From: CAYZUE01 sp964481825
GTDB lineage: Archaea; Hydrothermarchaeota; Hydrothermarchaeia; Hydrothermarchaeales; JALUUU01
Reading direction: 5' to 3'
Assembly: GCA_964481825.1 (NCBI GenBank)
Contig: CAYZUE010000039.1
Coordinates: 1-11,428, forward strand
Length of the DNA: 11,428 nt
In this document: positions 6,425-11,428 of the stretch, one piece after another
How the letters are laid out: each line of letters starts with the position of its first letter
Numbering within the stretch: the first letter of the stretch is position 1
Translations under genes and position numbers: made by a program
The notes under the pieces: generated by a model
Told to the model about the DNA's origin: nothing
The model's input: only the letters and a program-made list of their open reading frames with translations
Databases searched by the model: none

Positions 6425-7630
6425 ATGGAAGAGAAACTCAAGATTTTAATCTTATCTTGCATTGGCATTTCTTTTGGATGGATGCCATGGTTTAATTTTT
6501 CTGCAGTTATACCAATACTCCAAGATACTTACAATCTTTCTAGTAATAATATCGGAACTATATTAGGAGCATTTCAGATAGGATATGTAGTTTCTGTATT
6601 AATAACTGGACTACTTACATATAAAATTAGGAAAAAAACAATTCTTGTAGTGTCTTCCCTCATAGTAGGTTTGAGTTCCATTGGATTTGCATTTTTTTCC
6701 ACTGACTTTAATTCAATTCTCTTTTGGCGGTTTATAGTGGGATTAGGATGTGGAGGGCTTTATGCTCCTGGACTTGCCCTTCTGGCTAATTGGTTTCCAC
6801 CAGATAAGCGTGGAATGGCTTTTGGTGCGTATACCGGTGCAGGGGTAACTGCTTATGCTAGCGGATATTTTATCGCAGCTCCATTAGCTGCAATATCTGG
6901 TTGGCAAATGGGTATAATAGCTACATCATTACCTGCTTTACTCGCGATTTTTGTTTTTTTTCTGATTGATGATAGGTTACAATCAACACATTCTTTAAGC
7001 TATAATTCTAAATTCAATTGGAAACAACTTTCATTTTTTCCTCTTATTGTAATTACAATAGCTTACATGTCCCATATGTGGGAGCAGTTCGCGTTTTGGG
7101 GTTGGGTAGGTCCTTTTTATACTGTTTCTGGGATAGTGCTTGGTATTGAACAGATGGAGGCTCTTACCCTAGGGGGTATTATGGCAGCAGTTACTATCAT
7201 TGCAGGGATATTCTCGCCATGGTTAGGAGGCATGGCATCGGATAAGTTTGGAAGACTATCAACTGCAATTTTGTTTTCTCTTTTAAGTGCACTACTATCC
7301 TTTATCATAGGATGGCTGGTAGGTTATCCTTTACTTATCATCATATTGGTAGGTATAATATATGGGTTTGTAGTTGCTGCCGATTCAGCGATTTATAAGG
7401 TAGGAATTTCAGAGGTTTTGCCTAAACGACATATTGCTATGGGGTTGGCAATTCAATCAGCCTTTGGTTTTGGTGCTGCAATTTTTTCACCAAAGGTATT
7501 TGGGATGATTCTAGATTTAACTAATGCAACTTCTATTCAAACAAATTGGGGATGGTCATTCGTAAGTTTGGGCATTGGCGGATTAATAAGTCCCTTATTT
7601 TTAATCTTGCTTATACGAATGAGAAAGTAA
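6425..7630 (+). CDS. Major facilitator superfamily transporter
   Basis: A 401-residue membrane protein with about twelve hydrophobic helices in two six-helix halves, joined by a charged loop near residues 180-200 (DDRLQSTHSLSYNSKFNWK). The MFS loop motif is degenerate after helix 2 (TYKIRKK) but well kept in the second half (GGMASDKFGRLSTA, about residues 261-274). RFIVGLGCGG......LLANWFPPDKRGMAFG (about 102-139) matches organic-anion/nitrate-type MFS carriers. It has no signal peptide. It starts 9 nt after the hydrolase stop with no clear Shine-Dalgarno site, and is probably the last gene of the operon because the next genes run in the opposite direction. Import of the methylated substrate, or export of the demethylated product, is the natural role. 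MFS genes also sit beside archaeal methoxy-demethylation genes. Specificity cannot be read. Confidence 0.88.
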   Translation: MEEKLKILILSCIGISFGWMPWFNFSAVIPILQDTYNLSSNNIGTILGAFQIGYVVSVLITGLLTYKIRKKTILVVSSLIVGLSSIGFAFFSTDFNSILFWRFIVGLGCGGLYAPGLALLANWFPPDKRGMAFGAYTGAGVTAYASGYFIAAPLAAISGWQMGIIATSLPALLAIFVFFLIDDRLQSTHSLSYNSKFNWKQLSFFPLIVITIAYMSHMWEQFAFWGWVGPFYTVSGIVLGIEQMEALTLGGIMAAVTIIAGIFSPWLGGMASDKFGRLSTAILFSLLSALLSFIIGWLVGYPLLIIILVGIIYGFVVAADSAIYKVGISEVLPKRHIAMGLAIQSAFGFGAAIFSPKVFGMILDLTNATSIQTNWGWSFVSLGIGGLISPLFLILLIRMRK

Positions 7631-7633
7631 CTG

Positions 7634-7654
7634 AGGATATCTAAGTATTATCCT
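7634..7654. terminator. Possible bidirectional hairpin between convergent genes
   Basis: AGGATA / TATCCT arms surround a 9-nt loop in the 17-nt gap between the converging MFS and fwdA genes, overlapping the fwdA stop codon. The position suits a shared terminator. The stem is short and no T-run follows, so this is tentative. Confidence 0.35.
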
Positions 7655-9357
7655 AAATTTATACCATTTCCTTTAGGCTGGATACAGGTAGGATTATTAA
7701 TTTCTTGGGGAGAAACTGGATAACTTGCTAGCGATACGGAATAATTCTTTTTAAAGAAATAATCTAACTCTGTTAAAAGACTATTTTCAACTTCTTTGTC
7801 TTGTGGAGGATTAACCCAAAAAGTGCTTCCATTATGAGTATCAACGATTTTACCGGCTTTTACAACAATATGTCCATCTTTTATAGTGTAAAAGGCTCTG
7901 GAAAGTTTTTCTTCGATTTCTTTGTAATCATTACCATCAATATTTCTAGGATCTAAATCAAAGATACTTACATCTCCTTGAGACCCCACACTTAAATTTC
8001 CTTTATACTGTTCTAACCCTAAAGCTTTAGCCGGAGCAGCTCTCGTTGAAATTGCTATTTCATCAAAGGTATATTCACGTTCAATTGCTGCAATATCTGT
8101 CTTCTTTTCTGCACCGATATGTGCTCCTTTAAGAGTTTCTTCTCTGAATTTTCTACTCATCAACCAAGCTACTAAACGAGGATAATGGAAGAATGGTCCC
8201 CCATTAGGATGGTCTGTAGTTATCATTACTTTCTGTGGATCTTTTATTAATAGTGGTAATTCTAATCCAATTGCCCATTGAATTGTAGGTGCATACATTT
8301 TTGGTGAATAATCAAATGGGGTCATACCCATTGATGTTTCTCCCTCTACATTGCAGTTTGCCCATTTTAAATGAGTTAATGATTGTAGGTAATATTCCAT
8401 TGGGCCATCAGCTGTCATGGTGGTGGTAGGATCCAAAGTTATACTACCAGTATCCACTACGATATTTTTTGATTTATTAACTGCATCCGCAACATTTTGG
8501 GCCTTTGAACATAAACTATTCCAGTCGCTCCCACCATAACAATAGTACTGCAGATGAGTCATATGTAGTGTTTGACGATTTTTATTAATGGTCTTTGGAA
8601 TTTTAGTAGTTTCAATAGCATTTATATAGTTTCCAGGACGGCCTAAGTTTATTGTGTGAAGATGAACTGAGTGAGGAAGATCCAGATACTCATTCACTTC
8701 AATAAGTCCTTCAATCAATTCTTTTGGTGTAATCTCAAAATTTGGAACTTCATCATCCATACTTCTCACATCATCTCCCCAACCCCACGCTTCAGTCCCT
8801 CCGGGATTTACTATTTTAATGGCAAAACTTTTAGTAGCTTTCATAAGCCAGGAAATATATGCTGCACATTTTTCTATATCTCCATTCTTAATAAATTTCA
8901 TAACGAACCAGTTTCCATCACATAATGTGTAGGTTCCTTTATCGATTATAGGGGTGTCATTAAGCTCTGCATGAGTATGCTTTGCAGTTAACGGGGGAAC
9001 TGCCGGAGTAAATGCTGTGGTATAACCCATCTTTGCATATAGATATCCTGTCATGAAAGTTGATGGTGTTGAGAAGCCGCTCCCTGACCGTGTTATATCT
9101 GTCTTTTCCATTACGTAACTTTGATGATCTTCAGGTCTAAAGGCTCTACCTACATTTACTTTGCCATCTGCAATATGAGCGTGAATGTCAATACCTCCCG
9201 GCATAATCATCTTATTAGATACATCAATTGTTTTTGCCTTTCTTTCTTTCAGACTTTCAACTATCTTTCCCTCTTTGATAAATAGGTCCATTTTTTCGCC
9301 CCTTATCCCATTTACGGGGTCGATAACAACGCCATTTCTTAAAATTAGTCCCGTCAT
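7648..9357 (-). CDS. fwdA: Formylmethanofuran dehydrogenase subunit A (amidohydrolase)
   Basis: A 569-residue zinc amidohydrolase, the subunit that makes or breaks the formyl-methanofuran amide bond. Free formate passes between it and the tungsten/molybdenum subunit FwdB in the full complex. Length matches FwdA (about 570). The two-metal site is visible as HAH (H59, H61), the lysine that becomes carboxylated (K181 in FAIKIVNPGG), H232/H234 (SVHLH), H265/H268 (LHMTHLQ) and the catalytic aspartate D382 (TTDHPNGGPF). The last 100 residues carry the usual GDVSIFDLDP amidohydrolase tail. Its ATG overlaps the stop of the upstream FrhB-family gene (ATGA), so the two are translated together. FwdB, C, D, F and G genes are not in the window, so it either joins a complex encoded elsewhere or acts as a formylmethanofuran hydrolase with a separate formate-oxidising partner. 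The alternative of a dihydropyrimidinase-type amidohydrolase is poorly supported. Confidence 0.93.
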   Translation of the reverse strand: MTGLILRNGVVIDPVNGIRGEKMDLFIKEGKIVESLKERKAKTIDVSNKMIMPGGIDIHAHIADGKVNVGRAFRPEDHQSYVMEKTDITRSGSGFSTPSTFMTGYLYAKMGYTTAFTPAVPPLTAKHTHAELNDTPIIDKGTYTLCDGNWFVMKFIKNGDIEKCAAYISWLMKATKSFAIKIVNPGGTEAWGWGDDVRSMDDEVPNFEITPKELIEGLIEVNEYLDLPHSVHLHTINLGRPGNYINAIETTKIPKTINKNRQTLHMTHLQYYCYGGSDWNSLCSKAQNVADAVNKSKNIVVDTGSITLDPTTTMTADGPMEYYLQSLTHLKWANCNVEGETSMGMTPFDYSPKMYAPTIQWAIGLELPLLIKDPQKVMITTDHPNGGPFFHYPRLVAWLMSRKFREETLKGAHIGAEKKTDIAAIEREYTFDEIAISTRAAPAKALGLEQYKGNLSVGSQGDVSIFDLDPRNIDGNDYKEIEEKLSRAFYTIKDGHIVVKAGKIVDTHNGSTFWVNPPQDKEVENSLLTELDYFFKKNYSVSLASYPVSPQEINNPTCIQPKGNGINLG

Positions 9358-10670
9358 AATTTAGTTAATGATGACTCCATCTCATTATTTCCTGTGGATT
9401 TTAATGATTCAAACAATTCGAACGCTTCTCGTCTCTTCATCTTTGCAAGTCTTTCCATAAGTTGGTTACCTTTTTCCTCGATTGGTTGAATGTCAATCGT
9501 ATCTTCATCGACCATATCTTCCAGTATTTTTTGAGCTATTGTAGACCTTACCAATACTGTTGAATGTGTCCCAGGAGATCCAACTGATCCAACTGCAAAA
9601 TCTGAAAATTTTGAGGTAAGGTCAGTACAAGACTTACATCCAGATCTTTTATGTTTGAGCACTTCCTTCAATGGAGCCTTTATTATTTCCCCATTTGATG
9701 TTATGTTCATATATTTGCCCTTTATGTCAACCTTGTCAACCTCTTTAATAGGCACGTAATTTTCAATTGTATCTTTTAGGCCTTGGTACATAAAAGTCCC
9801 TTTACAAAAAAGGCCAATGCGTAGAGATATCATGTTATAAAAGTCTATATCTTCTTGAGGGGAGGTGTAAAGTTTCATTAGTCCTTCCATTTGACAAGGA
9901 AGTCCTACAATCCCAATATTTTTTATTCCAGATTCTTTAGCATCCTTTAAAATACTCAATATTGAACCATTTGAATATTTACTCCCAGCTCCACGGTGTA
10001 AAGAATCTACATCTGATGTTATTATGGTCTTGGCCCTCTGAGGTTCATTTTCAACATTGGTTACAATAATTGCAGCATCAATTATTTTGTTCTCTAAAAC
10101 ATGTTTAAGAAGTGCCATTACAAATCCCCCGTCTTGGACTCCAGGGATTGTTACTTTTGATTTGGCAGCACATTTATATTTTATACGTCCAACTATGTGT
10201 TTATTCCACATGTTTGTGGGAAAAGCATCCCTAAGAGAATGAGAGTATCGAGGACAATGAGTTATACAATATCCACAACTAGTACAATCACCATCTAAAT
10301 AGGGGAATTCATCCATTTTTATAATATTTTCTGGACAAACAGCAGTACATCCTCCACATCCTGAACAAAGTCCTTTGGATATAACTTCTTCTTCTAAATT
10401 GGAAAATGCAAATTTTAAATTATAAGTCACTGCATTCATCGGACATACATCATGACATTCTTTACATCCTCTACTATCAGACTTTACACAAACTTGATCA
10501 TCTAAAAAAACTCCTCCACCTTCTTTAAGAATTAAAGCAGCTTTCCCCTTTGGACCCAATCCTCCTTTTGAGTCAACTCCCATAAAACCATTACCAGGAC
10601 AAGCTACAATGCAGTTTCCACAACCGGTGCATTCTGTGGTTATATTTACTTTGTCATCCATTGAATTCAT
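9354..10670 (-). CDS. Four-cluster ferredoxin fused to FrhB-family F420 oxidoreductase
   Basis: A 438-residue iron-sulfur flavoprotein. Residues 10-140 hold four [4Fe-4S] motifs: CTGCGNCIVACP (C14-C24), C61 with GCKECHDVCP (C69-C76), CSGCGGCTAVCP (C102-C112) and CTSCGYCITHCP (C129-C139). Residues 165-400 are the FrhB/FpoF/FdhB unit, with the QDGGFVMALL segment near the flavin site (179-188), GLPCQMEGL (C259), GLFCKG (C289) and SGCKSC (C345, C348) for a fifth cluster. The family passes electrons between F420H2 and iron-sulfur partners through FAD. The four extra clusters suggest a ferredoxin or polyferredoxin partner. It overlaps fwdA by 4 nt. No hydrogenase, formate dehydrogenase or Fpo genes are adjacent. 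Its likely role is moving electrons from formyl-methanofuran/formate oxidation to or from F420. The first ATG (10670) suits a short-leader TATA promoter; another ATG lies three codons in. Confidence 0.88.
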   Translation of the reverse strand: MNSMDDKVNITTECTGCGNCIVACPGNGFMGVDSKGGLGPKGKAALILKEGGGVFLDDQVCVKSDSRGCKECHDVCPMNAVTYNLKFAFSNLEEEVISKGLCSGCGGCTAVCPENIIKMDEFPYLDGDCTSCGYCITHCPRYSHSLRDAFPTNMWNKHIVGRIKYKCAAKSKVTIPGVQDGGFVMALLKHVLENKIIDAAIIVTNVENEPQRAKTIITSDVDSLHRGAGSKYSNGSILSILKDAKESGIKNIGIVGLPCQMEGLMKLYTSPQEDIDFYNMISLRIGLFCKGTFMYQGLKDTIENYVPIKEVDKVDIKGKYMNITSNGEIIKAPLKEVLKHKRSGCKSCTDLTSKFSDFAVGSVGSPGTHSTVLVRSTIAQKILEDMVDEDTIDIQPIEEKGNQLMERLAKMKRREAFELFESLKSTGNNEMESSLTKL

Positions 10671-10690
10671 TCTCGTATTATGATTTTATT

Positions 10691-10717
10691 TTATATATAA
10701 ATTTTTCTTTTATATCC
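10691..10717 (-). promoter_or_regulatory. TATA-type promoter of the frhB-like/fwdA unit
   Basis: On the minus strand, GAAAAATTTATATATAA has an A-rich BRE-like stretch followed by a TATA box centred about 27 nt before the ATG. That would start the message at or very near the start codon. A second box, GGATATAAAAG at 10707-10717, would give a leader of about 17 nt. There is no clear Shine-Dalgarno site, in line with a leaderless or short-leader message. Confidence 0.5.
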
Positions 10718-10796
10718 AAAATTTTCCATTAACTATAAATATATCAGTTTTTTTTTAAAATGTACACAACTTTGTTATATTTCATTCTCAAGAAAT

Positions 10797-11428
10797 CTAT
10801 TTCTTTCCTTTCAAATATAATTCTCCTATCGAATTTATTTCTATCTTTAAGGTCTTCCCTACCTTTTCAGTTTCAATTAACCCATTATTCTTCAATGATT
10901 TAATATGATGACAAATACGAGCTCTTTCGTTATTGAATAGTGTAGTGTTCTTTTTAATCTTAGGTTTTATCCTAATAATTAATTCATCTAGAGATTCAAC
11001 TTCTTTTTCATTTAGAAATTCTAGGATACATACTTGTTCCTTAGGTATTTCTTTTTTAGGAAATGGAAGTATTTCTTGAATCCTCAATAGATCCCCATTT
11101 TTTTCATTTGTAACGGTAGTATAAATCTTAGTATCAGTCGTAAGAGAGGCTAAATAGCATGCAATCCCTATATCACCGCTTGAAGAAGAAACATTCAAAA
11201 GTACTTCGCTTTTACTTGCACGTTCTTTTTTAATAATATCTACTAATTTTAGAGCAATTTCAAATATATTTTTATCTTCTAAATTCTCTCTTTTTACATC
11301 TGCAAATCCATTTAACGCATTTTCTAATTCGTTTGCCACTCCTAAACATTCTGCGTTGTTATTGTTGATTAAAAGCACTGCTTTATGAATTAAATGCTGT
11401 TTTAATCCATCTAAAATAGTTCCTTTTC
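10797..11428 (-). CDS. DUF6293-like regulator: CARF-like domain plus winged helix (N-terminus cut by window edge)
   Basis: At least 209 residues of a probable archaeal transcription regulator. A GTG at 11378 could be read as a start, but the frame stays open to the window edge, and the extra residues (ILDGLKQHLIHKAVLLI) form the first strand-helix of the domain, so the gene is truncated. Counting from that GTG, the first 120 residues look like a Rossmann-type CARF-like sensor: the strand VLLLINNN, helix ANELENAL, then LLNVSSSSGDIGIACYLASL (60-79), the ligand-loop pattern of the DUF6293/HFX_2341 family. Residues 125-190 form a winged helix (ARICHHIKSLKNNGLIETEKVGKTLKIEI). It is co-directional with, and 126 nt before, the frhB-like/fwdA unit and may control it or the methyl cluster. 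It is not evidence for CRISPR; no repeats are present. Confidence 0.65.
   Translation of the reverse strand, partial: KGTILDGLKQHLIHKAVLLINNNNAECLGVANELENALNGFADVKRENLEDKNIFEIALKLVDIIKKERASKSEVLLNVSSSSGDIGIACYLASLTTDTKIYTTVTNEKNGDLLRIQEILPFPKKEIPKEQVCILEFLNEKEVESLDELIIRIKPKIKKNTTLFNNERARICHHIKSLKNNGLIETEKVGKTLKIEINSIGELYLKGKK

Noticed and set aside
8671..8925. 84-residue plus-strand reading frame
   Set aside because: It is antisense inside fwdA, with no ribosome binding site or domain.
10797..11428. CRISPR locus implied by the CARF-like protein
   Set aside because: No direct repeats, spacers or cas genes are visible, and DUF6293-like proteins occur widely outside CRISPR loci.

Overview
The window reads as archaeal DNA from an AT-rich organism (about one third G+C by eye) with tetrahydromethanopterin-linked C1 metabolism. 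Two MtrH-family methyltransferases, three MtaA/UroD-family zinc methyltransferases, a dimethylamine/methanol-type corrinoid protein, a full-length FwdA (formylmethanofuran dehydrogenase subunit A), an FrhB-family F420 oxidoreductase, a DUF6293-like CARF/winged-helix regulator and TATA-type promoters fit together only in an archaeon that makes or oxidises methyl-C1 units. A methylotrophic methanogen or a related methyl-using archaeal lineage is likely; the window alone does not fix the clade.

Plus strand, 1-7630: a corrinoid-dependent methyl-transfer cluster. It starts inside an mtrH-like gene cut by the left edge (to 337). Then come a small TusA-like sulfur-carrier gene (385-621), two diverged tandem UroD/MtaA-family genes (668-1693, 1810-2901), one corrinoid protein (2912-3574), a strong intergenic hairpin (3572-3643), a complete mtrH-like gene (3663-4562), a third UroD-family gene closest to true MtaA/MtbA (4570-5631), an RNase Z-like metallo-beta-lactamase-fold hydrolase (5636-6415) and an MFS transporter (6425-7630). 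From the corrinoid gene onward gaps are 4-10 nt except at the hairpin, so this is one operon or two joined ones. The likely job is uptake of a methylated compound (transporter), demethylation onto the corrinoid protein (one or both divergent UroD proteins), and transfer of the methyl group to tetrahydromethanopterin (MtrH homologues) and/or coenzyme M (MtaA-like third UroD protein). The same parts list (MtrH-like MtoA, UroD-like MtoB, corrinoid MtoC) is used for methoxy-aromatic demethylation in Methermicoccus and Archaeoglobus, so O-demethylation is the leading hypothesis. The substrate cannot be read from sequence. No reductive activator (RamA/MtoD type) is present.

Minus strand, 11428-7648: three co-directional genes converging on the cluster. 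A CARF-like/winged-helix regulator cut by the right edge (to 10797) lies 126 nt upstream of a two-gene unit whose start and stop codons overlap: a four-cluster ferredoxin-FrhB fusion (10670-9354) and fwdA (9357-7648). The FwdA/FrhB pair without FwdB, C or D is unusual and suggests a link between formylmethanofuran/formate and F420 or ferredoxin in the oxidative branch, which would receive methyl groups delivered to tetrahydromethanopterin by the plus-strand cluster.

There is no stretch over 300 bases without a gene; the longest gap is 126 nt (10671-10796), which holds the promoter of the frhB-fwdA unit. I saw no tRNA, rRNA, CRISPR array, insertion sequence or origin.
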